48,014 nucleotides of DNA from Candidatus Poribacteria bacterium (GTDB taxonomy: Bacteria > Poribacteria > WGA-4E > WGA-3G). The notes beneath the pieces were generated by a model that did not search any database, was not told where the DNA came from, and was given only the letters and a program-made list of their open reading frames with translations. Below, piece after piece: positions 34,599-43,683 of the stretch (the stretch's first letter is position 1; every line of letters begins with the position of its first letter). The translations under genes and the position numbers were made by a program. The stretch lies in contig JAPPBX010000079.1 of the NCBI GenBank assembly GCA_026702755.1, forward strand, positions 1 to 48,014. Direction: 5' to 3'.

Positions 34599-34964
34599 TC
34601 AACCGACTGTTCCATCCTTTCGTTGATGGAGGATGACACGATTGCCATCAGGGTCTTCAATAATCGCCCAAAAACATACAGCGGATTCACCCAAAGGTGA
34701 ATGGGCGTGAATTCCTGCTTGTTCTAATTCTTCTAAGGCAGCCTTAACGTCTTCAACAGCAAGCGCGACCGTCCCTCCACCGGGGTGTGTGAAATCGTAA
34801 CCCTGTCCTAATACCAGTGTGCCGGGATTTATCTCAAATTCTGCCCATGTGCCTTCATGCACTAAACATGCCAGTGGCATCCCAAGCAGGTCACGATAAA
34901 AGGTGAGCGATTTCTGCATATCGCTCACCGCAAAGAAAGTAAAGTCGATACCTAATACATTCAT
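34599..34964 (-). CDS. Glyoxalase/VOC-superfamily protein
   Basis: A 121-residue protein with two beta-alpha-beta-beta-beta units: DFTFFAVSDMQKSLTFYRDL, then LAVEDVKAALEELEQAGI and AIIEDPDGNRVILHQ. These are VOC hallmarks, although the usual N-terminal metal histidine is replaced (DFTFFAV). The function cannot be assigned. GAGGAG precedes the ATG. It is 36 bases downstream of the BNR/sialidase-like gene and probably cotranscribed with it. Confidence 0.85.
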   Translation of the reverse strand: MNVLGIDFTFFAVSDMQKSLTFYRDLLGMPLACLVHEGTWAEFEINPGTLVLGQGYDFTHPGGGTVALAVEDVKAALEELEQAGIHAHSPLGESAVCFWAIIEDPDGNRVILHQRKDGTVG

Positions 34965-35000
34965 AGTTTCTATCTCCTCAACACCAACCCAAATGTTGTG

Positions 35001-36005
35001 CTAAGCAGCAAGGATTTGGATCGGATACTCAAGGAGATGAGACAGAGAGTACTCGTCGGACGGTGGCTGGTACTCACCATCGTATTCGGGGGCTGTCCAG
35101 AAAGTACGCCAATCCGTGGCTTGATCCCGCCCGATGTAAAGCGTCTTTCCAATCACCGCCCATGCTGTTCCATCGGATGTGAAAGCAATACAGCCTGTGC
35201 TAATCCGATCGGTGGATTCTGTGAGGTGATTGTTGAGTTCAGTCCACGTTGAGCCGCCGTTCTCCGAACGACAGAGCCAAGCACCACCGCCTCTCGGTCC
35301 GTTTTGGACTGTGGCGATCAGTAGGTCTGGGTCTGCTGGATGTACAGCGATAGCGGTGCCGTAGCGACGCGGTAAACCTTCGATCCGATTTGCCCACGAG
35401 TTCCCTCGGTCTCTACTGACATAAACACCGTTTTGCGTGTTCGCATAAACTCGATTATCGTCTGCAGGACACGTAGCGACCTGATGGACATCTTTATGAA
35501 GTTCCGGCGTGACGGGTTCCCAAGAAGTCCCTTCATCGTTGGAACGCATGATGCTTCCCACATGGATGTCAGCGTAACAAAAACCGTCTTGGGTTTTGGC
35601 AAGCGTCCGTACGGCTGGGGGACCGCCCCACGGCGTGTACCAATCTTTCCGACATTCTAATTCGTCAAACGCGACGACCCGTTCAGCGGGTCCTCCTTCT
35701 CCAACGAGGCGATAGACATAAGCACCCTCATCTGTTCCAATGAGCAGTGTCAACGGATCCTCACGAACAATGAGCAACGAAGCGATTGGATCCTCTATAC
35801 CTGTTGGAATTCGTTTCTCACTATCTTCCGATAAAACCAGTAGCGTTCCATCCGACAAGGCAGACACCACGGCTTGACCGTCTGACAGTGAAACCATTGC
35901 GCCATGGGGAGCCATTTGATGGTCTGTGCCGTTATAGACTACGGTAGGTTCACTATTTCCATCATCTCCAACGGCATAGATAGCATTGTAAGTGGCAATA
36001 AACAT
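35001..36005 (-). CDS. BNR/sialidase-like beta-propeller protein
   Basis: I chose ATG 36005, with AGGAGG 7 bases upstream, over the longer frame to 36059. The 334-residue product has repeated propeller units with BNR/Asp-box-like motifs: SNDEGTSWEPV, SRDRGNSWANRI and SENGGSTWTEL. No signal peptide is seen, so it may act in the cytoplasm, unlike secreted sialidases. It resembles the WD40/YVTN-like exosialidase-fold proteins common in Poribacteria and Planctomycetes. It leads a minus-strand run of five or six genes. Confidence 0.8.
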   Translation of the reverse strand: MFIATYNAIYAVGDDGNSEPTVVYNGTDHQMAPHGAMVSLSDGQAVVSALSDGTLLVLSEDSEKRIPTGIEDPIASLLIVREDPLTLLIGTDEGAYVYRLVGEGGPAERVVAFDELECRKDWYTPWGGPPAVRTLAKTQDGFCYADIHVGSIMRSNDEGTSWEPVTPELHKDVHQVATCPADDNRVYANTQNGVYVSRDRGNSWANRIEGLPRRYGTAIAVHPADPDLLIATVQNGPRGGGAWLCRSENGGSTWTELNNHLTESTDRISTGCIAFTSDGTAWAVIGKTLYIGRDQATDWRTFWTAPEYDGEYQPPSDEYSLSHLLEYPIQILAA

Positions 36006-36187
36006 GATGTTTCCTCCTTTTAATGGTTCTCCTATATTAACCCAAGTTGCTACGGACAAGATTTAGGCAATGAGGCTGATTATCCGTGGCATTTCACAGC
36101 GTAAATTGTTAGTTTGCCGATGCAAAAGCACAGACTAACAGTCTATGCTACAAAGATGGCAGCTTGCGTTATATTATAACTGGTGTG
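36006..36187. other. Intergenic region with inverted REP doublet
   Basis: No gene is seen. Two halves of the same GTAG-type repeat lie head to head at 36096-36120 and 36129-36151. Confidence 0.5.
36096..36151. repeat. REPIN-like inverted REP doublet
   Basis: The right unit on the minus strand is GTAG then CATAGACT-GTT-AGTCTGTG, an 8-bp stem with one wobble. The left unit reads AGCGTAAATTGTTAGTTTGC on the plus strand and matches it closely. The two face each other. A related hairpin is at 3919-3956. Confidence 0.6.
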
Positions 36188-36619
36188 TCAATCGAATTTA
36201 TCGACAAGGCGATAGTAGTTCAACAGGTCGGCGGATTTATAGGTTTCCACCTTGTCTGGTATTATCTCATCCTCGGTTATGGCAACTTGCAGTGGATCAA
36301 TGTAGATTTTTTTGTCGTCTGAAATTTTTGTGAGGTCCACAAAATAAATATAAATTGTCTCATCCGGTTCAAACTGGTCGGGGTTGTCAAAGGAAACGAG
36401 TCGTTCCGTCACACCTATCTTATCGGTTCCCGCCATCCCCATTCTATTGGTTCCTGGTGGACCTGCCGCGCAAAATAGTGCGAAAAGAAAGTCCGGCGTG
36501 AGATAGATTGCTTCCAACGCTTCTTCGGGAGGTCTTTCCGGTGGCGCGTGTGCCTTATGTTTTTTTAACTTCGAGAATGACTGTTTGCTTCCGTGGTATA
36601 AATACATTTTTCCTTTCAT
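36188..36619 (-). CDS. Hypothetical protein with ART-like N-terminus
   Basis: A product of about 143 residues; the start is uncertain between ATG 36619 and ATG 36607. It begins MYLYHGSKQSFSKLKK. LYHGS is a common opening of ADP-ribosyltransferase-fold families such as DUF3990. It continues AIYLTPDFLFALFCAAGPPG, also reminiscent of that fold. No catalytic Glu can be assigned with confidence. The C-terminal half is charged. The function is unknown. Confidence 0.6.
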   Translation of the reverse strand: MKGKMYLYHGSKQSFSKLKKHKAHAPPERPPEEALEAIYLTPDFLFALFCAAGPPGTNRMGMAGTDKIGVTERLVSFDNPDQFEPDETIYIYFVDLTKISDDKKIYIDPLQVAITEDEIIPDKVETYKSADLLNYYRLVDKFD

Positions 36620-36697
36620 AAATCCGCGAGATATCTTGAAAATCAATTATATCATATTTTGTTTGGTTTACGATGCAAATTGTCCAAATACCCTTTT

Positions 36698-37795
36698 TTA
36701 TTCCTCGGTTAAGTGCAAATCAGTAATCGCCGCAATAAATCGCTCGGCTACTCCTTGTGCGAGTTTATTTTCCCTGTCATTTTCTGAATTTAGCGAAGCT
36801 ACCATAAGTACCGCTTGGACGAAGTAACGTGACATAGCGAGGCGATAGTCTTCCCAACATGCCTCGAAGGTATATCCATTAACGCCATTTGCCTTTAGTG
36901 TTTCGTGATAGATTTTTAGGAGCTGCTGTTCCTCCACCTGCCGGTTTGATGTAACTTGTAAGCACCCGCCGATAAACCATGCAACGTCCCAAACTCCCTC
37001 TCCGCGTGATATATCCTGCCAGTCAATCACAGCAAAGCTTTGCTTTCCAAGAGAAGCACCAAAAAATACATTCTCCAAGCGAAAATCACCGTGGACCAAG
37101 GTTCTCGGTGGTTTCCTGAATTGGGATTTGTCCGCTAATTTCTCAGGTAATTGTTCTCCGAAAGCCTTAGCTGCATCCGTCAACAGAGTTCCTGCTTTGC
37201 TAACAAAAATGGGAAATGCGTTTTGGTATTGATTGAGAACCCAACGGGCAATGGAATCGGAATCCGTTGGTGAACCAACTAACCAATCAAATCCTTCAAG
37301 CTTCTCACTTTGCCACCAGTGGGCGTGAAAACCGGCAATTGCGCGAAGAGCAAGAGCTGTTTCTTCCGCTGTACTTCCTCTGATTTGATCTCCGACTTTT
37401 GCGGGTGTAAGGTCTTCAAGAATCCTAACATACTTCCCATCGGTGACGTTCATAGCACTGTAATAGCAATAGGGCGTGCGAAGGTGTATCTCATCGGCAA
37501 GGTGCTGATAAAACAGAATTTCACACTTATCTGGCGTAAATGGGCGTGTTTTCGCTCGCAGCGGTTCGTCTGGCGCATGTAATTTGACAACCAATGTGCT
37601 TGGTAGTGTCAATTGAGATTGACTAAAACTAAGATGCAAACGTGCTAACTGTCCAGCACAAGTGAATTCCGCAATTGGTTCAATACAAAGTGATGTTATA
37701 ACGACATTCGGGAGCGTTCCTGTTGAGCATAGTGCTTCAGTGAGCCATTGCGGTGTAATATCGTCAGGCGTGTTAGGGATACTTAATAGTGCCAC
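36698..37795 (-). CDS. Kinase-fold phosphotransferase (ecdysteroid kinase-like)
   Basis: A 365-residue protein (GTG start) with the aminoglycoside/choline-kinase fold. The catalytic loop is LVHGDFRLENVFF, with H-G-D and the metal-binding asparagine, followed by VIDWQDISRGEGVWDVAWF (the DFG-equivalent IDW). The N-terminal part and spacing resemble ecdysteroid kinase-like or DUF1679 proteins, which phosphorylate small alcohols. The substrate is unknown. It stands alone. Confidence 0.85.
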   Translation of the reverse strand: MALLSIPNTPDDITPQWLTEALCSTGTLPNVVITSLCIEPIAEFTCAGQLARLHLSFSQSQLTLPSTLVVKLHAPDEPLRAKTRPFTPDKCEILFYQHLADEIHLRTPYCYYSAMNVTDGKYVRILEDLTPAKVGDQIRGSTAEETALALRAIAGFHAHWWQSEKLEGFDWLVGSPTDSDSIARWVLNQYQNAFPIFVSKAGTLLTDAAKAFGEQLPEKLADKSQFRKPPRTLVHGDFRLENVFFGASLGKQSFAVIDWQDISRGEGVWDVAWFIGGCLQVTSNRQVEEQQLLKIYHETLKANGVNGYTFEACWEDYRLAMSRYFVQAVLMVASLNSENDRENKLAQGVAERFIAAITDLHLTEE

Positions 37796-38050
37796 CCAAG
37801 TTCTACCCTATAATCTTTCTTAGATTCTATTACTCGGTCGGATATTATTATACTTTAACCGTATCACTTTGTCCACCTTTTCTGTAGAGACTTTCCATTA
37901 AAAGATTGTCACAGCGTATATAAGTTGCTATAATAATCATGTCTGGAGGAGGTGCTTTTTTGTGTTTTGTGTGATATAAACACTTTATCTGGAGATGCTT
38001 TGGCGATTGAGATAGAATGTCTCTTTCTTCACACGAATACGTGAGAAAAA
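37796..38050 (+). promoter_or_regulatory. Promoter and 5' leader of HNHGHQ protein gene
   Basis: TTGTCA (37906-37911), a 17-bp spacer and perfect TATAAT (37929-37934) predict a start near 37941 and an unusually long leader of about 110 bases. No gene is seen in the gap. Confidence 0.6.
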
Positions 38051-39247
38051 ATGAATAAAAAACAAGCCCTTTTAGGTTTTATGCTCATTGTGATGATAAC
38101 ACAGCGATGGGCTCTGTTTGCACAGGAGATTTCCCCGGTGTTCGAGCCAATCCACCCGTATCTGGCGACCCCTGCCCCCGGTCATATTTATGAAATTCCT
38201 GTCGTCATCATGAGGTTTTTACCGACGGCAGATGGAAAAAATTTAGATGTCTCCATGGCAGCGGATTATCGGAGCCTCGGTGAGATTTCCTTGGAGGCAC
38301 TGAAGGAAAGAATTGATGTTTTTGACAAGCGCATTAAGTTTATGCTCGAAGAAGGCAGTCGATTTAGAGGCTATAAAACACCTTCGGTCGCGCCATCGAT
38401 AGGTTATCGGGTGGTAGCATATATTACGGTTTATGAACAAACACCTCGTGGTTCTGTTATTGGAGAGGTAAATGGATTTCCTATCTATGCGCCTGATTTT
38501 TATCAGATATTCGAGAGATTTGATATGGCACATTATGTCAACAGCTTAGGTGTCAAAGAGATTTGGGTATGGATGGGCGGAGTTTCGCCTGATTTTCCGA
38601 GTTATGATCCAAGGCTCCATAAGCCTGAAAATTTCAGAAATTGGTGGGAATCCAACATGTCAAGTCCTCTGACTGGTGACATTTCCAACAGCAATCGGGA
38701 TAACACTGATTTACCTGTGTATAATTCAACCTATACGGTTTATGGACAAAATTTCAGGCGCACCCAAGCGGAAGCCGTTCATAACCATGGACATCAATTG
38801 GAAGCGATATTGAGCCATGTCAATCATTTACAGCACGGTAATACAGACCTTTTTTGGAAAAAATTTGTCGGTCAAGACGAAAATGAAGATTTCATCACAG
38901 GACGTGTGGGCTGGACACACATGCCCCCGAATACAACCAAACACTACGATACTCAAAGCTCCGCACATGTCGAGAGTGATATTGAAGATTGGACCCCTGA
39001 TAATAACGGTTCAAAGAAAGTGGTTAATGTTGATACCTGGGGAAATTTGACCTATCAGTGGCCCGACGCGAACCTTACTGAGATTCCGCAACGTGTGGAG
39101 TCACAATGGTATATCTACTGGATGCAGAATATGCCCGGGCATGGAAATCGGATTCGATACGGAGAGAAAACCATGACAAATTGGTGGGTGTTCACCGGGG
39201 ATTGGGATATGGCTATTTCGTCCAAACTGGGGCTTACCTCCAAGTAA
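38051..39247 (+). CDS. Secreted protein with HNHGHQxE motif
   Basis: A 398-residue protein with signal peptide (cleavage near LFAQE). The middle holds HNHGHQLEA (H244, H246, H248, E251), a likely metal-binding cluster. Tryptophan-rich segments surround it: EIWVWMGGVSPDFPSYDP, NFRNWWESNM and MTNWWVFTGDWD. I do not recognise the family. A metal-dependent periplasmic or extracellular enzyme is possible but inferred. It has its own promoter and no operon partner. Confidence 0.7.
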   Translation: MNKKQALLGFMLIVMITQRWALFAQEISPVFEPIHPYLATPAPGHIYEIPVVIMRFLPTADGKNLDVSMAADYRSLGEISLEALKERIDVFDKRIKFMLEEGSRFRGYKTPSVAPSIGYRVVAYITVYEQTPRGSVIGEVNGFPIYAPDFYQIFERFDMAHYVNSLGVKEIWVWMGGVSPDFPSYDPRLHKPENFRNWWESNMSSPLTGDISNSNRDNTDLPVYNSTYTVYGQNFRRTQAEAVHNHGHQLEAILSHVNHLQHGNTDLFWKKFVGQDENEDFITGRVGWTHMPPNTTKHYDTQSSAHVESDIEDWTPDNNGSKKVVNVDTWGNLTYQWPDANLTEIPQRVESQWYIYWMQNMPGHGNRIRYGEKTMTNWWVFTGDWDMAISSKLGLTSK

Positions 39248-39354
39248 TGCGTAAGCCGTGTCAACCGCTTTCATAACTGTAAGAAACGATAACTATTGGC
39301 GCGGAAGACAGCAAGCCAGAGGCGAAAAACAACACTTATCTGGTTACTACGATT

Positions 39355-39996
39355 TTAGACATGTAGCATTTTCATGAATGTATTGTAACTCGAAAAGTCT
39401 TCAACCCAAAATTCACATTTTCCCTTTAGGCGCGCGCCGACACCTATAAAGTGCCATCCGAGTTCTTGGGTCGCCTGCATATCCCATTCAGCATCGCCTA
39501 TGTATACGACACGTTGGAAGCAATGCCCTAACTGCGATAGGCACTTGTTCATAATCGTTACGCGCTCATCACCATCATCACTGGAAGTTAGAACCGTGTT
39601 CTCCAAGTTAAATCCTACATGTTGAAGTTTCATTTGGGCAGTATGTCTCCAACCGCCTGTCGCGAATCCAACTTCGTAGTCTTCTGCAGTGGTAAGTTTA
39701 TTAATCAGATGAATAGCTCCTTCTTTTGGACGACATTTTCCGCCGTTTTGAAGGTACTGCCGAATCAATTCGCCGAATTTTGTGCGAACTTCCTCAACTT
39801 GTCCTTTTTCCTGAATGTTATTCTCCTCCATGATTTGTCGCAAACTACCTGTGTCGGTGACGTTTTTGTATTTGCTCCAATCACTATAGATATAAACTTC
39901 ACCCAGGACTTCTCTTATTGCGGAAATGTAACAGGCATCATCGAAACCGAAGTTTTCGACCAGGGTGCCATCAATATCAAATATTGTAGCGATCAT
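39355..39996 (-). CDS. HAD-family phosphatase
   Basis: A 213-residue haloacid-dehalogenase-type phosphatase. Motif I is IFDIDGTLVEN (D-x-D nucleophile), motif II is in VGFATGGWRH, and motif IV is VYIGDAEWDMQ. A helical cap follows motif I (FDDACYISAIREVLG). It resembles phosphoglycolate phosphatases and beta-phosphoglucomutase-like enzymes; the substrate is unassigned. GGGGAAAG precedes the ATG. Confidence 0.88.
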   Translation of the reverse strand: MIATIFDIDGTLVENFGFDDACYISAIREVLGEVYIYSDWSKYKNVTDTGSLRQIMEENNIQEKGQVEEVRTKFGELIRQYLQNGGKCRPKEGAIHLINKLTTAEDYEVGFATGGWRHTAQMKLQHVGFNLENTVLTSSDDGDERVTIMNKCLSQLGHCFQRVVYIGDAEWDMQATQELGWHFIGVGARLKGKCEFWVEDFSSYNTFMKMLHV

Positions 39997-40142
39997 TTAT
40001 TACTTTCCCCTATTTTTTCGGTTGTTATGTTCAGGAAGGGCACCCCCTATGCGTGGGTGCAGTTCCCGTTCTATCCATGTAACATCGCCGCGTTCAAGTG
40101 CCCCGTTTTCTCGGAGTATTTCTGTGAAGCGTTTGGGGGCAA

Positions 40143-41015
40143 TTACTCGTCCCCAGTGGAATTCACGAGCAGTTTTCGTTCATTCAAGGGTTGTACCGGC
40201 CGGTTGTTATCATGAATAATCGCTTTAAACGCTGCGATTTGTGTTTCAGACATCTCGATCGGGGTTGTCAGCACAATCCATTTGACACCTTCTGAACAAG
40301 GCGGGGTTGTCAACGAACCGTCGTAACGATAGTAGTTCCAAAAACGCGAGGGGGCTTCGTCGGTTATCTGATCATTTGGTGAGAACATAAAACGAGGATC
40401 AACTATCAAGCTGCCGTCTTCAGTAACATTCTTAATATGTTGTGTTTCACCTGGGACTGCGGGTAAATGGGACCAGATTGGGTCAAATGCGAACTTGTGA
40501 CGACCGCTCTCAATTAGCAATCCAACGACTGCCAACGCGCCATCCTCACTTTTATGAACGAAGTGCGCCTCTATATCAAAGGGTTGACCGACCACCGTAT
40601 GTTCGCTCGGTGCATGGAAATGGAATTGGAGCAGCTGATACCGCGTGCCATCAACCTCAATCCAGTTCCCTTCTGGACACGAAACTTCAATTGTATGACC
40701 AGTGTTTCGGACATTCATACTTGTTGGGCGGTAGTCGTACGGAATAGGCGGAAGTTTGGTTGGCGTAGGGTTCACAAGATCAATTGGTGATTGGCATCTT
40801 CCCTCAGCGCAGAGGATGTATTCCGGACTGAGCTGCGCCCAAACGTCCGGTCCATTCTCCGCTTCGTAGCCCCAGGATACCGCCTCAGTATGCTGGACAA
40901 CCTGCTTTGCTTTTTTCTGATAGTTCATAGGAATATGTGTACAAGAGATGAGACTGTGCGTGATAAAGGTGAGTGCAAATAGCAGCTCAAGATTGAGTGC
41001 GGTAAATTTATTCAA
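40143..41015 (-). CDS. Alpha-carbonic anhydrase
   Basis: I suggest a TTG start at 41015 (GGGA upstream); an ATG at 41066 would overlap the previous gene more deeply. The TTG gives a membrane/lipoprotein-type leader (LLFALTFITHSLISCTH). The alpha-CA fold is clear: RCQSPIDLVNP, the zinc histidines in LLQFHFHAPSEH and EAHFVH, then YRYDGSLTTPPCSEGVKWIV. It hydrates CO2 in the periplasm. It overlaps the 100-residue gene by 8 bases and is probably cotranscribed. Confidence 0.9.
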   Translation of the reverse strand: MNKFTALNLELLFALTFITHSLISCTHIPMNYQKKAKQVVQHTEAVSWGYEAENGPDVWAQLSPEYILCAEGRCQSPIDLVNPTPTKLPPIPYDYRPTSMNVRNTGHTIEVSCPEGNWIEVDGTRYQLLQFHFHAPSEHTVVGQPFDIEAHFVHKSEDGALAVVGLLIESGRHKFAFDPIWSHLPAVPGETQHIKNVTEDGSLIVDPRFMFSPNDQITDEAPSRFWNYYRYDGSLTTPPCSEGVKWIVLTTPIEMSETQIAAFKAIIHDNNRPVQPLNERKLLVNSTGDE

Positions 41016-41310
41016 CTTTGTTCCCGTCCAAAGGCGTTTCTGACAACAATTGGGGTGGAAAAACAAGTGTGTCAGTTACGGATAATTGTTGATACGTTTT
41101 CAACACCTCTTGCAATTGATTGTAGAATTGCTCGCATTCTTCTTTCGTGCCGAGTAGTTCTATGCTGGGTGAATTTGACAGATTAATATGCAACTCGTAT
41201 GAACGATGTCTTCCTTTGATTATCTGAATCTGGTGTACATACTGAATATTCACCATCCCGCGATAGGAAGAATTATATTTCCCATCTTGGTTGATGATTT
41301 CAATAAACAT
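41008..41310 (-). CDS. Small hypothetical protein before carbonic anhydrase
   Basis: A 100-residue soluble product with AAAGGAG before the ATG. It reads like a small two-layer or PH-like domain (MFIEIINQDGKYNSSYRG, ELHINLSNSPSIELLG). The C-terminal 25 residues are variable and proline-rich. No family was recognised. The carbonic anhydrase start lies inside its end. Confidence 0.65.
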   Translation of the reverse strand: MFIEIINQDGKYNSSYRGMVNIQYVHQIQIIKGRHRSYELHINLSNSPSIELLGTKEECEQFYNQLQEVLKTYQQLSVTDTLVFPPQLLSETPLDGNKVE

Positions 41311-41449
41311 GATGAATCTCCTTTAAATTTTCATAAAAAATAGGTAACCTCCACTTGTATATCCCGTAGCATGTGCGGAATTGTAGGCAGGTTTGATTGG
41401 GTTTATCAGATTTGTTGCTAAAATATCTGAATTCATTCGATAGGATATG

Positions 41450-42280
41450 TCAACCGTAAGCCATTTCGGGGTGTTTTCCAAGAACGCGCAGTAGACGTTC
41501 ATCGGCACCCTCCAAGACGTAGTCGGGCATACGGTAGTTTAGATAGGGCCAAAACCGCTGCGCAACGAAGCGTTGTCCGTAAACTTGGTGGAATAGGTAG
41601 CGAACCCGATCCGTTTGGTTTGGTATGCCTCGGTGCCATGTCTGTCCGTTGAGCAGATACAGATCCCCCGCTTTCATGAGGAGTGAGACAGGTTCTGAGC
41701 CTTCAAAGGTTGGATGTTCTGGATCATCGGGTTGTCTCCCAGAGTAGTGGCTACCCGGAACGAATTGGGATGGTCCATATTTAATATCGTCCTGATCGGT
41801 CAGGGCAATTTGCACGGACATACGGAACACAGGCATCCGCAGTCTCGGATCATGCCGTTCCATCTCAGGTGTGATCGGAAACTCTACGCCGTCGTCAACA
41901 TGAAATCGGTTGATACCTAAATCTTTTCGGTTGAGGATGCAACCTTGGGCGATACAGTGGCAGTGCTCCCCTAACACATTTTCGGCGATGCTAATAATCG
42001 GTTCACGCACGAGCAGGTCCCGGAACATGAGGTCGCACTCAAAAAGGCGATGCACGACAATAGGGGCTTTTCCGTCTTGCCGAGAACCTTTAACGTTGCG
42101 CATCTCCATAAAGTATGGTTCAGCGAAGATTTCATCAACGCGCGCAATAATACGTTCGCACTCTTCACGTGAGAGTACATTGCGGATAATCGTCGCACCA
42201 TTTTGATAGAAATCCTTCAAAACAGCATTCGAGGTCTCTGAAGGTAAAGGTTCAGCGGGGAGTGGTTTTTCTGTTGCCAT
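41450..42280 (-). CDS. PhyH-family Fe(II)/2-oxoglutarate dioxygenase
   Basis: A 276-residue protein of the phytanoyl-CoA dioxygenase superfamily. The iron triad is HVDDG (H and D) and TWHRGIP (second H), with a downstream arginine (RVRYLF) for 2-oxoglutarate. FYQNGATIIRNVLSREEC is the usual opening. The family is notably expanded in Poribacteria. The substrate is unknown. The weak ribosome-binding site and a 37-base gap after the beta-helix gene suggest possible coupling. Confidence 0.9.
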   Translation of the reverse strand: MATEKPLPAEPLPSETSNAVLKDFYQNGATIIRNVLSREECERIIARVDEIFAEPYFMEMRNVKGSRQDGKAPIVVHRLFECDLMFRDLLVREPIISIAENVLGEHCHCIAQGCILNRKDLGINRFHVDDGVEFPITPEMERHDPRLRMPVFRMSVQIALTDQDDIKYGPSQFVPGSHYSGRQPDDPEHPTFEGSEPVSLLMKAGDLYLLNGQTWHRGIPNQTDRVRYLFHQVYGQRFVAQRFWPYLNYRMPDYVLEGADERLLRVLGKHPEMAYG

Positions 42281-42317
42281 GGTAATGTATAGGTTCGGTT
42301 GAATGACCCCCTATATC

Positions 42318-43583
42318 CTATGCGTATTCGCGAACAATCAGCGGAAGTTTCTCACGTTCTTTACCCAACTCGGCGCGTACGCCGTTTGGATTCAACACTG
42401 TAAGTGTTCCTGTGATGTCGTGAAGTGGAAAATCGCTTTTCGGTTGGGTGAATTCGACAGCGGGACGGTCGCGGTTATCTTCAACGAAGCAGTTGATGAA
42501 ATCGATACCGCCCATCGTCTGAACGATGTCCGGTTGTGGTAAGGATAACGAAATCGGAGACCATTCGCCGCCGAACTGTTGGTCGCTGGCAGCGTTAATC
42601 ACATTGCAATTGGTGAAGGTTACGCGTGCGCCTTTCAAGGACTTTTCCTGAACCTTGATGCCATAACCGACAGTGCTCTCAACTGTGCAGTTATCAAATT
42701 CGATGCTGCCTCCCGGTCCGTTGTCTCCAATTTTCGTTACACGGATACCTGTTCCGTGCTGACTGCTCACGTGGCAATTTTCAAAGCGGAGTGTCACGTC
42801 CTCAGTTTCTCCGGTGGTATGTGCTAAAAACACTTCAATACCGTCACCGACATTATCAACAAACTGGCATCCGGAGAAAACTACATTTTTTATCAGTTGA
42901 TCACTTTTGTCAGGTTCAATGTCCACACCCGAAGCCGGTGGGGTTCCCCATGTATTTGAAAACTCACAGTTCTCAACCTTAAGATTTTCAGCACTAATAA
43001 CGCTGATACCCTGTCGGTAGTGATTGTCGCAGATAATGTCACGTAGTACCACATCTTCAGAGGCATGTCGGTCCTTACCGCCGTCAACGTAAATACCGTC
43101 CCCACCACTATCTTTGAGCGTCAAACCTGATACATTTACGTTTTTACTACCTCGGATTGATAGTGTCATTCGCCACTCCGCTTTCGGATACTGCCCATAC
43201 CAGCGGTGCCAGCCGAATTGTTCAAGCACAAGCCCGTTAATATAGTCCTGTTTCCACATGCGGAAGGTCGCACCATACCCACGGATAGTAAGATTCTCGA
43301 CATCTTGTGCCGTGAACATCGAATCGCCTCCGCCACGATATTCACCCCGTTTTGCTGAGACGATGGTTCCACGCTCAAAAATCAATTCTTGATTTCCAGC
43401 GAGCCGAATTGGTCGAATTATCCAATCGGTGTGCATGTTGGGAACAACCACCCGCTTCGCGCCGGAATCAATAGCGGCTTGCAGTACTTCTGTCGCATCT
43501 TCCGGATCGAATCCCCACCAGGCTGCATTAGCAACACTACTTTTCCCAGACTGGACATTGGCAATCGCTTCAAGGTTTTTCAT
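42318..43583 (-). CDS. Right-handed parallel beta-helix protein
   Basis: A 421-residue protein with many repeated short strands (NLTIRGYGATFRM, VVLRDIICDNHYRQGISVI, NVVFSGCQFVDNVGDGIEVF), the pectate-lyase-like right-handed beta-helix. No signal peptide is present. No catalytic family is recognised. GAGGAG precedes the ATG. It probably handles or modifies a carbohydrate. Confidence 0.85.
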   Translation of the reverse strand: MKNLEAIANVQSGKSSVANAAWWGFDPEDATEVLQAAIDSGAKRVVVPNMHTDWIIRPIRLAGNQELIFERGTIVSAKRGEYRGGGDSMFTAQDVENLTIRGYGATFRMWKQDYINGLVLEQFGWHRWYGQYPKAEWRMTLSIRGSKNVNVSGLTLKDSGGDGIYVDGGKDRHASEDVVLRDIICDNHYRQGISVISAENLKVENCEFSNTWGTPPASGVDIEPDKSDQLIKNVVFSGCQFVDNVGDGIEVFLAHTTGETEDVTLRFENCHVSSQHGTGIRVTKIGDNGPGGSIEFDNCTVESTVGYGIKVQEKSLKGARVTFTNCNVINAASDQQFGGEWSPISLSLPQPDIVQTMGGIDFINCFVEDNRDRPAVEFTQPKSDFPLHDITGTLTVLNPNGVRAELGKEREKLPLIVREYA

Positions 43584-43683
43584 TTCTCACTCCTCTTGGA
43601 GAGGCTATACGAAAATAAAGGAAGCTGCCCGCCTGTCACAACTTAGACGTGCCGGCAGCTTTGTCCTCCTTTTGTTGTTCCGT
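43584..43683 (-). terminator. Candidate terminator after triple DUF5069 gene
   Basis: AAGCTGCC (43622-43629) and GGCAGCTT (43654-43661) form an 8-bp stem around a 24-base loop. On the minus strand T-rich sequence follows. Confidence 0.35.

Noticed and set aside
39997-40166. Open minus-strand frame of about 54 codons between the carbonic anhydrase and HAD genes
   Set aside because: It has no start codon and its length is not beyond chance. It could be a gene remnant, but I cannot support it.
41323-41508. 61-codon minus-strand frame overlapping the dioxygenase end
   Set aside because: It overlaps the PhyH stop region, lacks a ribosome-binding site and has no recognisable motif.
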